Source: Pseudomonas sp. GV071
GTDB lineage: Bacteria > Pseudomonadota > Gammaproteobacteria > Pseudomonadales > Pseudomonadaceae
Direction of reading: 5' to 3'
NCBI RefSeq assembly: GCF_003050835.1
Contig: NZ_QAOJ01000006.1
Location: forward strand, 1-64,000
DNA length: 64,000 bases
This document shows positions 42,427 to 51,275 of this stretch, one piece after another. Position numbers and translations under genes: made by a program. Each line of letters begins with the position of its first letter. The stretch's first letter is position 1. The notes under the pieces are model-generated. The model made no database searches, had not been told where the DNA came from, and saw only the letters and a list, made by a program, of their open reading frames with translations.

Positions 42427-43595
42427 TCTGCGTCCCCCGTAATCTCTGCCAGCAACTGCTTCTTCATCTCCTCTGCGGAGAAGCGGCGCACCATCGCTGC
42501 CCTTTCCGCGGACTTCACGCACGCAATCTCCTCCAGCAGCTGCTTCTGCACCTCCAAGGGCGGCAAAGGCAGACGAACACGGAGTAAGTTACTGGCGTTC
42601 ACGTTCGCCTGGCTTACCGCCTTCGTCGCATATGCAAGAACTTGTCGACGCCCGAAATCAGAGTTCAGGTAAAGCGTGAGAAACTTCGGTTCCAGCTTTT
42701 CAGGGACAGTCTTGATCCGCACAAGGTATGAGGCAAAGACGTGGTCGCCCTCGAGCTCGTACAACCCTGTTCGGCCAACCAGCTCATAGCTGTTTGTCCG
42801 GTTGAAAAGCACATCGCCGTCGACCAGCCGATAGGCTTCGAAGTCTTTCTCGCTGAGGTTTACATACTTGATGTCATTTTCGACGCAGAGCCCATCTTCA
42901 ATATTCATCATTCGCAGCATCGGATACTGACCGTCCGATCCGGCGTTGATTGAGAGGCCGTACTGGGTCCCCTGAACGACTGAGCCAAGGTCAACAACTG
43001 GCCATTCTCGACTCAGTACGTCAGCAAGTAATGCGCGAACAAGCTGGCCGGAAAATCCGCCAACCTCCTGATGCAACTCACTGGTTCGCTCGACTGCTCG
43101 AAGCAGATCAACAAGCCGTTTCTGTTCGTTTATAGACGCAAGGGGAAACTCAAAGTCCGCCAAACTTGTCCAGTTTGTGCGGGGACTCAAGGAGCCTGCC
43201 GACGTACCCACGGCGTGATCGAAGAAGGCGTCGGTCTGGCAAATGAATGGCAGCAACTCCGGCAGCAAGACCTGCGCATCCTTGGTCTCTAGCACATAGA
43301 TGTCACTGGAGCACACCCCAGAGAAATCCGCCACAGCCACCTTGCGCTGGTAAGCGCGGCGCTTGCCGAACAGCACCTGTCCAGGTTGAAACATGCTGGT
43401 GAAGGTCACGCCGTCAGCGACGCTGCCCCAACCGCGGATGCGCAAGTCACTTGGTTCGAGATGTTCCAGACCGACGTAGCGTTCAATGCCATCGGCCAGC
43501 GGATCTTGGCTGCGCGCTTTAGAGAGGCGCACCACGTCGCCGAATTTCACCCGTCGCCAGCCGGGCTTCGGGGCTTTATTGTTCTTGTCAGACAC
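42423..43595 (-). CDS. hsdS: Type I specificity subunit HsdS
   Basis: A 390-residue HsdS with two target-recognition domains (about 10-155 and 185-345) and two conserved helical spacers; the first opens with WRRVKFGDVVRLSK and closes with INEQKRLVDLLRAVE, the second spacer has LPLPPLEVQKQLLEEI. It sets the bipartite DNA sequence recognised by both methylation and cleavage. GTG at 43595 overlaps the hsdM stop and follows GGAGG. The last residues AEITGDAE overlap hsdR. Confidence 0.9.
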   Translation of the reverse strand: MSDKNNKAPKPGWRRVKFGDVVRLSKARSQDPLADGIERYVGLEHLEPSDLRIRGWGSVADGVTFTSMFQPGQVLFGKRRAYQRKVAVADFSGVCSSDIYVLETKDAQVLLPELLPFICQTDAFFDHAVGTSAGSLSPRTNWTSLADFEFPLASINEQKRLVDLLRAVERTSELHQEVGGFSGQLVRALLADVLSREWPVVDLGSVVQGTQYGLSINAGSDGQYPMLRMMNIEDGLCVENDIKYVNLSEKDFEAYRLVDGDVLFNRTNSYELVGRTGLYELEGDHVFASYLVRIKTVPEKLEPKFLTLYLNSDFGRRQVLAYATKAVSQANVNASNLLRVRLPLPPLEVQKQLLEEIACVKSAERAAMVRRFSAEEMKKQLLAEITGDAE

Positions 43596-45117
43596 GCTCG
43601 ATGTCCTCCGTAATCAGTCCATCCAACGTTTCCACCAGCGCGTCCATCTGTTGCCAGAAGGCACGGCCATCGGTTTGCCATTGATCCCAAGCGGAGCGCA
43701 GCGATACCGCGTTGCCATCGCTGTCGGTGGCAATGGCGGCGGCGGCAATGCGCTTCACGTACAGCGGAATCGAGAGGTTGCCTGCATTGGCGCCGATTTC
43801 GGCCAGAGTGGCGACCTTGGCGAAACCGGGCACATCCGCAAAGGTCTTGTAAGCGGTCAGGATGCGCTGCTGGTGCTCGGGCTTCAGAAAGCTCTGCGCC
43901 CGTTCCCGGGTGACCTCGTTCACCGCGTCAATGAAAACTACCTTGCCCTTGCGAGCGGCGGCCTTCCTGCGGTTGCAGATGACGATGCACGACTCCATCG
44001 GCGAGTTGTAGAACAGGTTGGGGCCTAGGCCGATGACGGCCTCGACCCAGTCTTGCTCGACCATCTTGGCGCGCATGACCTGTTCTTCGTTACGGAACAG
44101 CACGCCGTGCGGCCAGAGCACGGCACTACGCCCCTTGGCGGAGAGGCTGGTCAGGATGTGCTGCTGGAAGGCGTAGTCGGCGCGGCCCTGCGGCGGCGTA
44201 CCCAGCGAGTTGCGGCCCCACTTGTCACTGCTCCAGGCCTCGCGGTTCCACTGCTTGATGGAGTACGGCGGGTTGGCCAGGATCACGTCGAACTGACGCA
44301 AGCGGTCGCCTTCGATGTGCTTGGGTTCGGCCAGGGTGTCGCCCCGGATGATCTCGAAGTCTTCCACCCCGTGCAGGAACAGGTTCATGCGCGCGATGGA
44401 TGAGGTAATCAGGTTGCGCTCCTGCCCGTAGAGCTTGAGGGTGCGGTATTCGCCGCCCGAGCGCTTCACTTCGTCCAGCGCCGAAATCAACATGCCACCG
44501 GTACCGCAGGTGGGGTCGTAAATTGATTCGCCCGCCTGCGGCGCCAGGAGTTGCGTCATCAAATGCACAACGGTGCGGTTGGTGTAGAACTCGGCGGCGG
44601 TGTGGCCAGAGTCATCGGCAAACTTCTTGATCAGGTACTCGTAGGCGTTGCCGAGCTCGTCCTCGGGCACATTCGCCACCGAGAGTGTCTGCGTAGAGAA
44701 GTGCTCGATCAGGTTTTTCAGCGTTTCATCGGGCAGGCGCTCGCGGTTGGTCCAGGGTGCATCGCCGAAGATGCCATCGAGCAGATCCGGATTGGCGGTC
44801 TCGATAGCGCGCATGGCCTTCTGGATAGCTGCGCCCACGTTCTTAGGGGCTTGGCGTACATCGTTCCAGTGCGCGCCGTCAGGAATCTGGAAGCGGTGGA
44901 TCTCCGCGAACTGCGCGTAGGAGAGGTCGCCTCCTGAGTTGGCCAGGGCCGCTTGGTATTCCTCCTCCCACACATCCGACACGCGCTTGTAGAACAGCAG
45001 CGGGAAGATGAACTGCTTGTAGTCGCCGGCGTCGATGAGGCCGCGCAGCAGCACTGCGGCGCCCCACAGGTAGCTTTCGAGTTCATGTTGGCTAATGCGT
45101 TTTCTTGGGTGATTCAT
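43588..45117 (-). CDS. hsdM: Type I methyltransferase subunit HsdM, copy 1
   Basis: A 509-residue N6-adenine methyltransferase. HsdM N-terminal helical domain, then DPTCGTGGML (SAM-binding motif I) and NPPY (catalytic motif IV). It makes the modification part with HsdS. ATG at 45117 overlaps the stop of the other hsdM (ATGA). It shares the general plan with that gene but they differ throughout (NPPY here, NPPF there), so it is not a recent duplication. Confidence 0.92.
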   Translation of the reverse strand: MNHPRKRISQHELESYLWGAAVLLRGLIDAGDYKQFIFPLLFYKRVSDVWEEEYQAALANSGGDLSYAQFAEIHRFQIPDGAHWNDVRQAPKNVGAAIQKAMRAIETANPDLLDGIFGDAPWTNRERLPDETLKNLIEHFSTQTLSVANVPEDELGNAYEYLIKKFADDSGHTAAEFYTNRTVVHLMTQLLAPQAGESIYDPTCGTGGMLISALDEVKRSGGEYRTLKLYGQERNLITSSIARMNLFLHGVEDFEIIRGDTLAEPKHIEGDRLRQFDVILANPPYSIKQWNREAWSSDKWGRNSLGTPPQGRADYAFQQHILTSLSAKGRSAVLWPHGVLFRNEEQVMRAKMVEQDWVEAVIGLGPNLFYNSPMESCIVICNRRKAAARKGKVVFIDAVNEVTRERAQSFLKPEHQQRILTAYKTFADVPGFAKVATLAEIGANAGNLSIPLYVKRIAAAAIATDSDGNAVSLRSAWDQWQTDGRAFWQQMDALVETLDGLITEDIERV

Positions 45118-46616
45118 TTCAGCCATCCCCCTTCAGTCATGACGTGCGCAAGCCGTTCTTCAGCCTCGCGGCAACGAGTAAGCGCATCCTTGAACGCAGT
45201 GATAGCGTCGGGTAACGGCGGGATGTCTTCTTGCAGTGGTGGCAGGACGTAGCGCGAGATATTCAGCGTCCAGTCCTCGGCCTTGATCTCATCCAGACTG
45301 ACCACGCGGACCGCATCCTGCACATCAGAAAAACCTCGATACCAGCCAAGGATTTCAGCAGCGTGCTCAGACTCCAGAAAATTCTGCGCACGCCCCCGGC
45401 GGAACAGGCGCGAGGCGTCAGCGATCAGCACTTTTTTCTTGTACTCGCCCGGCTTGCGCTTGCGCAGCACAAGAATGCACGCAGCGAGACCGGTGCCATA
45501 GAAAAGATTGGGAGCCAACCCGATCACAGCCTCGACCAGATCCATTTCCAGCAACTTCTGACGAATGCTGCCTTCGACACCCTTGCGGAACAGCGCGCCT
45601 TGGGGCAAGACCACAGCCATTCGACCGCTCACATGAGCCATCGATTTGACCATGTGCTGTACCCACGCGAAGTCACCGCTGGATGACGGCGGCAGGCCAG
45701 CAAAATTGCGGCCAAAGGGATCATTCAGCCACAACTCTTCGCCCCACTTTTCCAACGAAAACGGCGGATTGGCAATCACGCAGTCGAACGTGGCCAATCG
45801 ATCGCCCTCAAAGAAGGCCGGGGTGCGCAGCGTATCGCCACGCACTACCCGGAAGTCCTCGATACCGTGGAGGAACAAGTTCATCCGCGCGATGGATGAG
45901 GTGGTAAGGTTTTTCTCTTGCCCGTACAGCTTGCCCCAAAGCCGCTTCACGTCGCCGTGCATCTCTTTGACGTGCTGCACGGCTGCTAGCAACATGCCGC
46001 CAGTACCGCAGGCCGGGTCGTAGATTGTCTCGGCTTCCTTGGGATCAAGCATGTCGATCATCAGCCGCACAACTCTGCGTGGGGTGTAGAACTCGCCGGC
46101 CTTCTTGTTGGTGGCGTCGGCGAACTTCTTGATCAGGTATTCGTAGGCGTCGCCAAGCAAATCCGAGTTGACGTTCTTGTTGCCCAACGGCAGCCTGGAG
46201 AAGTGCTCGATCAGGTCCTTGAGCAAGGCATCGGACAACCGCTCTTTATTCGACCACTGGGCATCCCCGAACACGCCATAAAGGGTATCGGGGTTGGCCT
46301 TCTCGATCTCTCGCATAGCCCACTGCAATGCAGCCCCTACGTTGATCGACTTTTCACGCACGTGCTCCCAGTGGCAGTAATCCGGAATCTGGAATCGATG
46401 CGACTCAGGGAACCAGCCGAGCTGGTCGTCGCCGGTCTCGTCGACGATCTCCTGGTACTCCTCATCCCAAACGTCGCAGATACGCTTGAAGAACAGCAGG
46501 GGGAAGATGTAGGTCTTGAAGTCGGCCGCATCCACCGGGCCACGCAAGATATTGGCGGATTCCCAGAGGTGACTTTCGAGCTGGCCGAGGGTGATTTGTT
46601 GTTTGCTCAAACGCAT
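45114..46616 (-). CDS. hsdM: Type I methyltransferase subunit HsdM, copy 2
   Basis: A 500-residue HsdM with DPACGTGGML as motif I and NPPF as motif IV, plus the same N-terminal (QLESHLWESANILRG) and C-terminal (LNISRYVLPP) frameworks as its neighbour. It is intact and directly coupled to the first hsdM by a 4-bp overlap. Two intact, divergent HsdM subunits with one HsdS and one HsdR are unusual; either a heterodimeric M1M2S complex or a second methylation role is possible. ATG has an AGAAGGG site. Confidence 0.9.
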   Translation of the reverse strand: MRLSKQQITLGQLESHLWESANILRGPVDAADFKTYIFPLLFFKRICDVWDEEYQEIVDETGDDQLGWFPESHRFQIPDYCHWEHVREKSINVGAALQWAMREIEKANPDTLYGVFGDAQWSNKERLSDALLKDLIEHFSRLPLGNKNVNSDLLGDAYEYLIKKFADATNKKAGEFYTPRRVVRLMIDMLDPKEAETIYDPACGTGGMLLAAVQHVKEMHGDVKRLWGKLYGQEKNLTTSSIARMNLFLHGIEDFRVVRGDTLRTPAFFEGDRLATFDCVIANPPFSLEKWGEELWLNDPFGRNFAGLPPSSSGDFAWVQHMVKSMAHVSGRMAVVLPQGALFRKGVEGSIRQKLLEMDLVEAVIGLAPNLFYGTGLAACILVLRKRKPGEYKKKVLIADASRLFRRGRAQNFLESEHAAEILGWYRGFSDVQDAVRVVSLDEIKAEDWTLNISRYVLPPLQEDIPPLPDAITAFKDALTRCREAEERLAHVMTEGGWLK

Positions 46617-46675
46617 GGCCCTTCTATATCGATGCCGTCACACTGCGGCTTATGTTCTTGCTTGATATTCATAGG

Positions 46676-48085
46676 TTACTCAAATAGCCGCTTTTGCTTG
46701 ACGACGTAGCCCGCAGGCTTCTTCTGCTTTTCCAATATGCCTTCGTCGACCAGACGCTGTAGCCATACCTTGGCCTGCGCGCTGGAGACGTCTAGCCCGG
46801 CCGCTATTTCGGTGTCCTTCATGGGCACACTCAATAGCTGCTGAATCGCTGCGCGCACGGCAGCGAAGAGTACTTCTGCAGGGATCGATGCCGACTGCGT
46901 AGATTCCTTGGCGGCGTCTATCGGCGCTACGACTTCTGGTCTAACTGGCGAAAGTTCTTCGGATACATCAGCGGTGGGCTGCGTAGCAGAAATAACGTCG
47001 ACCGGCGCCGATGGTTCGCTCTCGGCCTGGGGTGATGGCGCGGTTTTGCGTTGTTCAGACACCGCTGGCTTGGCATTAGCCGGCGTTGGCTCGTCGTTCG
47101 AAAACAGCGCTAGACCAGTCTGTGGGGATGCCGTCGGTGTCGAAGCCGACACGTTGAAAACATCCTCGAAGGCATCTACGTCTTGCGGGTTAGGCCAGGG
47201 AAGCGCGCCTTTCTTCCGCAAACCCTCCAATCCGGTGGAAGACTCACCCGTCGATCGAATGAAGACCGGAACAAACTTGAGTTTGTCGAGCTGCTCAACA
47301 GCACCGCTCCAAGTACCGCCTTTGTTGAGGTCGGAACTTACCACCAGTGAGGTGTCTGCCAATGCATAAATCAGCTTGTTCCGCTGCATGGCGTGGCCGA
47401 CATTGAACCCCGCACTCGGGTCGTAAGGTGAAATCAGCACCAATTGACGATCGAGCAGTAGGTTGCGGTGCTCGCGGTTCATGGTGGTCTTTTCCAGACT
47501 GTCCGCCAGCACGCCGCAAACTTCTCCGCCCGCCTCAAGGGCGCCACGCATGGCGGCCTGATCGATGCCTTTGGCGCCGCCGGAGACAAGTGTTCTACCA
47601 GCCCGAGCCGCGAGCCGGCCAACTGCCATTGTGTAGTCGGTGAGGGCCTCGTCCACATGGCGCGATCCAACAACGGCAAGTCCACCGGTTTCGAGCAAAG
47701 CCATGTCGCCACAGCCGTAGAGCACTGCCGGAGCATCTTCACGCAGGCGCGCTTTCAGGCGGCGCGGATACTCGGCATCCGCGCGGCTGACTACCCAGAT
47801 GGCACGTGCTTGCCAGCGCTCGACCACTTGGCTCAGCAGGAATCCCCTTCCTAACAATTTCTGCAGGCGGTTTTCATCAATTACCGGTTGGCACGCATGC
47901 ATGATCTCGGATGCGTCCGGCGAAAGCAGATCGGCGGGCTGGCGCTGGATCTCGCGCAAATGACGCGCGAGACGTTTGTATTCACCAGGAGTGAGCAGAT
48001 CCGATGATGCAGTGCCGCGGCCGGCAATAAGCGGTGCCGTCAGCAGCAAGATCGCCTGGGTGTTTGGTGAGAGGTCTGGTGTCAT
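46676..48085 (-). CDS. DprA-like protein with C-terminal winged helix
   Basis: A 469-residue protein. A DprA/Smf Rossmann domain (about 95-310) contains [16 protein letters not shown] and [13 protein letters not shown] (Ser-Gly-Gly at 168-170), the ssDNA/nucleotide-binding face. A Pro/Ala/Ser-rich linker (about 315-400) leads to a winged helix ([29 protein letters not shown]). Similar DprA-like proteins act as the antitoxin (ShosA) beside phosphoribosyltransferase toxins. ATG at 48085 overlaps the helicase-PRTase stop (ATGA). It is 59 bp before hsdM. Confidence 0.8.
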   Translation of the reverse strand: MTPDLSPNTQAILLLTAPLIAGRGTASSDLLTPGEYKRLARHLREIQRQPADLLSPDASEIMHACQPVIDENRLQKLLGRGFLLSQVVERWQARAIWVVSRADAEYPRRLKARLREDAPAVLYGCGDMALLETGGLAVVGSRHVDEALTDYTMAVGRLAARAGRTLVSGGAKGIDQAAMRGALEAGGEVCGVLADSLEKTTMNREHRNLLLDRQLVLISPYDPSAGFNVGHAMQRNKLIYALADTSLVVSSDLNKGGTWSGAVEQLDKLKFVPVFIRSTGESSTGLEGLRKKGALPWPNPQDVDAFEDVFNVSASTPTASPQTGLALFSNDEPTPANAKPAVSEQRKTAPSPQAESEPSAPVDVISATQPTADVSEELSPVRPEVVAPIDAAKESTQSASIPAEVLFAAVRAAIQQLLSVPMKDTEIAAGLDVSSAQAKVWLQRLVDEGILEKQKKPAGYVVKQKRLFE

Positions 48086-50160
48086 TCGTCGTGTCCCGTC
48101 TGTGAAAGGGCCATCGGCCAAACTGCACCACTGCCGCTCATACGAAGGAGCCAAGCGGACACTGTGAGCGTCCAGCGCGAGTCGACCATGTCATCCACCA
48201 AGAGGACAGGACCGGGAGGAATGGGCTGGCCGTTGAGTGCGAGCGAACCATCGATGTTGCGCGCCTGTTGCGTACTGTTTGCCATCGTTTTCTGTTCAGG
48301 TCTTGCGTCTGTTTTTGCGATGACCAGGTGAAACGGTAGATCCAGGGCAGCAGCCAAGCGTTGCGCGAAATTCGGTACCAGTTCGGGATGCCGGAGCGAA
48401 GGAACGCAGGTCACCCAGGTCGGGCCCGGTTGCGGATTCCACTCCTGAATCATCTTCACGCACGCAGCAACGAGGTCATCTGAAAAGTGGCCGTCGTGGT
48501 ACTTGCCCTGTCGAACCAAGCCACCCCAACCAGCATCGCCCCAGATGCATAGCGCCTTGCCGGGTTCGGCCTGATGGGCGGGGGTGATGAGTCCCTTGAC
48601 GCCGTAGTGGGGCATTCCACCATCGGGCCATTTTTTCCGGGGCTCGATGGGTAAGCTGGTTCGACGAAGAAATTCGACGGCAGCTTTGACCAGCTCGCCA
48701 TCCACTACTGTAGGCAGCGGCGGCAAGGCTGGTTCGATGACAACACTCGGATCACCGTCGAGCGCGCCGATCAGGAACCCCATGTGATCACCAAACTTAA
48801 GGCTGACGTAGTCCTGCATCTGCTGGTGCTCGTCTCGCCGTAGCGCAGTGAGGCGTGCCGCTCGCCCCCAGAACGCTTCACTCAGTGTTGCTGCCGTGAG
48901 CTGCCATTTGCTGCCTTGCTTAGCGATGGGCGCTGGCGATTCCAGCGAGAGCAGTGCAATCGTCTTCTCGACACGCCCCTTGCTGAGATTGACTCGGCTT
49001 AGCAACTCCGGAACGGACAAGCCATCGGCCTCTTCTTCAAGGGCCCCAAGGACCCCTGCAACTTCCTCTCGGGTCGGAAAAGCGCTTCGGATAAACCAGT
49101 CCGTGATATCGGACTCTTCCTCGCCACTAAGAAGTACGCCGTAAGCCGAGTCCAGCGCGCGCCCCGCGCGACCAACCTGTTGGTAGTAGGCAACGACCGA
49201 TCCAGGCATTTGGTAGTGGATGACAAACGCCAGATCTGGCTTGTCGTAGCCCATGCCAAGTGCTGTTGTGGCAACCAGTGCTTTGACCTGGTTGTTAAGC
49301 AGCGCCTGTTCAAGCTGCTCTCGGCGATCGCCGGTTTCGCCGGTGTAGGCGTCGACGTTGAAGCCTTGTGTCTTCAGCCATTGCGCTACCTGATTGGCAT
49401 CGCGGACCGTCAACGTGTAGATGATGCCGTGTCCATGCAGCGTGGCAAGCTGCTCTGCTAGCCAGGCAAGACGCTCAGCCTGACTGGGTAGGCGGATCGT
49501 TTGCAGGGAAAGCGAAGTCCGATTCAAGTCGCCACGCGAGACCTCCAGCTTCGGACCTAGAACGGCAGCAAGGTCTTCCATCACACGGTTGTCCGCTGTT
49601 GCGGTGGTGGCTAGCAGTCTCAGGTTCGGCGGTAGCGTTTTGACGATCCGCTCCAACAGGCGGTAGTGAGGTCGGAAGTCGTGGCCCCAGTCGGAAATGC
49701 AATGTGCCTCGTCGATGACCAGCATCGAAATCTGTGCAGCGATTCCAGCCAGAACCTGCGTCCGGAAACGCTCGTTCGCAAGGCGCTCCGGCGAGATCAA
49801 AAGAATATCGATCTCTCCCTTGGCCAACTTGCCCTCAACTACCGTCCATTCGTCCATGTTGTCGGAGTTGATCGTGGCAGCGCGAACCCCCATCCGCTCT
49901 GCGGCTGTGATCTGATTTCGCATCAGCGCGAGCAGCGGTGAAATCAATAACGAGGGGCCCGCTCCAGACTCCCGCAGCAACTTTGTCGCGATGAAGTAGA
50001 CAAAGCTCTTGCCCCACCCGGTCTTTTGCACGACCAGCAGGCGGCCTTTGCCATCGACTACGTGACGAATAGCGTCCTCTTGGCCGTCGCGGAAAGAGGC
50101 ATCGGCGCGTCCGGAGCCGATCCGGAGCAATGCCAGCGCGCGTATTGGATCGAAGGCCAC
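48082..50160 (-). CDS. RecQ-type helicase fused to a ComF-like phosphoribosyltransferase
   Basis: A 692-residue fusion. Residues about 1-330 form an SF2 RecQ-type helicase: P-loop QKTGWGKS (46-52), [17 protein letters not shown] (150-166), TATAD, and a QVGRAGRAL arginine-finger motif. A winged-helix region follows (about 355-430). The last 150 residues hold a phosphoribosyltransferase with the PRPP-binding motif [13 protein letters not shown] (about 652-664). GTG at 50160 follows GGGGGAG and comes right after the WYL stop. The PRTase next to a DprA-like gene recalls ShosT/ShosA toxin-antitoxin defence, here carried by a helicase. Confidence 0.82.
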   Translation of the reverse strand: MAFDPIRALALLRIGSGRADASFRDGQEDAIRHVVDGKGRLLVVQKTGWGKSFVYFIATKLLRESGAGPSLLISPLLALMRNQITAAERMGVRAATINSDNMDEWTVVEGKLAKGEIDILLISPERLANERFRTQVLAGIAAQISMLVIDEAHCISDWGHDFRPHYRLLERIVKTLPPNLRLLATTATADNRVMEDLAAVLGPKLEVSRGDLNRTSLSLQTIRLPSQAERLAWLAEQLATLHGHGIIYTLTVRDANQVAQWLKTQGFNVDAYTGETGDRREQLEQALLNNQVKALVATTALGMGYDKPDLAFVIHYQMPGSVVAYYQQVGRAGRALDSAYGVLLSGEEESDITDWFIRSAFPTREEVAGVLGALEEEADGLSVPELLSRVNLSKGRVEKTIALLSLESPAPIAKQGSKWQLTAATLSEAFWGRAARLTALRRDEHQQMQDYVSLKFGDHMGFLIGALDGDPSVVIEPALPPLPTVVDGELVKAAVEFLRRTSLPIEPRKKWPDGGMPHYGVKGLITPAHQAEPGKALCIWGDAGWGGLVRQGKYHDGHFSDDLVAACVKMIQEWNPQPGPTWVTCVPSLRHPELVPNFAQRLAAALDLPFHLVIAKTDARPEQKTMANSTQQARNIDGSLALNGQPIPPGPVLLVDDMVDSRWTLTVSAWLLRMSGSGAVWPMALSQTGHDE

Positions 50161-50164
50161 GTTA

Positions 50165-51124
50165 TTACTCCCCCTTATTTTGGTCGGGCCAGCGGTAGCC
50201 CGGCGCCAACACAGCGTTCTTGACGCCATACAGCGCCAGATGATCTTTCAGCCAGAGTCTAAATTCATGCCCGCGCAGACTATGATCCGGCGAGCAGTCG
50301 ACACTCCATTTTCGCAGGATGTATCCGGCAGTGGCGGCGCGCAGTTTCATTCGCAGCACGCCGTCACGCATGCCGTAGTCCAGCTCGGTGATCTCCGCTC
50401 GGGGTTGATCCGGATGCGGCACCAAATCCAGTTCGACGATACGGGTCCACTGGATGTCTTGATCATTCATCTCATGAGCCGCCACTGACTGGCCCTTGAG
50501 CACTAAGGGGTTCCTGATCCGAGTGATGACGAAATCGCGGAACTCCTGTGACTTCCGATCGAAGGCGCGGACGTGCCAGCGCAGGCCGTTGTCGATCAGC
50601 GCGAACGGGACGACCTCCCGTTCGGTGCGTCCACTAGAGATGGAGTGGTACTCGATGCCAAGCGGACACTCCTGGTGAATAGCCCGAGTCACACTCGCAA
50701 GGACGTCCAGATCTGGGTGGGTGAGCCGGGACGGACTCTCGCTGGCAACCCACGCCTTGAGCCGCATCGGCTCGCCGTCACCAAATCCCTGGGTCAGCCA
50801 CGAGAGCACTCGCTCCGGCGGGAAGTCGAAGACTGGCTGAAAGCGTTGCCCCAGGACGTAGGACTTAGCCTTGGAGTCGTAATCGATGTTGCCGGGGGCC
50901 AGCTCCTTGTACAGAGCCAGATCCCTGGATGCGGCGGCAGACTGGATGCCAAACCGCGTGACCAAATCCTGGCGGCGTATCTCCCCAATGAATCGCACGC
51001 GTAACTCCACAAACGCGAGCCGATCGCGCTGTGGCTGAGTGAGATCTACAAGCTGCTCGTTCGACATCGTGACTGGCTCGTTCGGGTTAGCGAATCCTTG
51101 TGCTTCGTTAGCGGGATGGCACAT
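50165..51124 (-). CDS. WYL regulator (BrxR/CapW-like) heading the restriction operon
   Basis: A 319-residue protein with an N-terminal winged helix (about 25-90; RRQDLVTRFGIQSAAASRDLALYKEL), a WYL domain (about 140-200; LGIEYHSISSGRTEREVVPFALIDNGLRWHVRAFD) and a WCX C-terminus. This matches BrxR/CapW-type repressors that sit first in phage-defence operons and respond to nucleic-acid ligands. ATG at 51124 is preceded by AAGGAAGG; an internal ATG at 51067 is possible. It is the only regulator visible for the nine genes that follow. Confidence 0.83.
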   Translation of the reverse strand: MCHPANEAQGFANPNEPVTMSNEQLVDLTQPQRDRLAFVELRVRFIGEIRRQDLVTRFGIQSAAASRDLALYKELAPGNIDYDSKAKSYVLGQRFQPVFDFPPERVLSWLTQGFGDGEPMRLKAWVASESPSRLTHPDLDVLASVTRAIHQECPLGIEYHSISSGRTEREVVPFALIDNGLRWHVRAFDRKSQEFRDFVITRIRNPLVLKGQSVAAHEMNDQDIQWTRIVELDLVPHPDQPRAEITELDYGMRDGVLRMKLRAATAGYILRKWSVDCSPDHSLRGHEFRLWLKDHLALYGVKNAVLAPGYRWPDQNKGE

Positions 51125-51275
51125 ACCCTTCCTTAGAGTACGAACATTACCCTATAATGATCACCTATACGCTGCATTTTGATAACCACAAGAGCAAATA
51201 TCAAAGCACCTTCATCCGCCAAATACCCCCCCAGGGCAGACAGCAAGCCGAACCTAAAACATTGCCATCCAAGTA
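51125..51275. promoter_or_regulatory. Probable promoter region of the nine-gene operon
   Basis: A 151-bp non-coding gap lies between the nuclease-domain gene and the WYL gene. It contains an imperfect dyad GTAATGTTCGTAC (minus strand, about 51136-51148) close to the WYL start, a place suited for autoregulation. An A/T-rich block TTATAGGG lies next to it as a possible -10. No transcription data support this. Confidence 0.35.
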
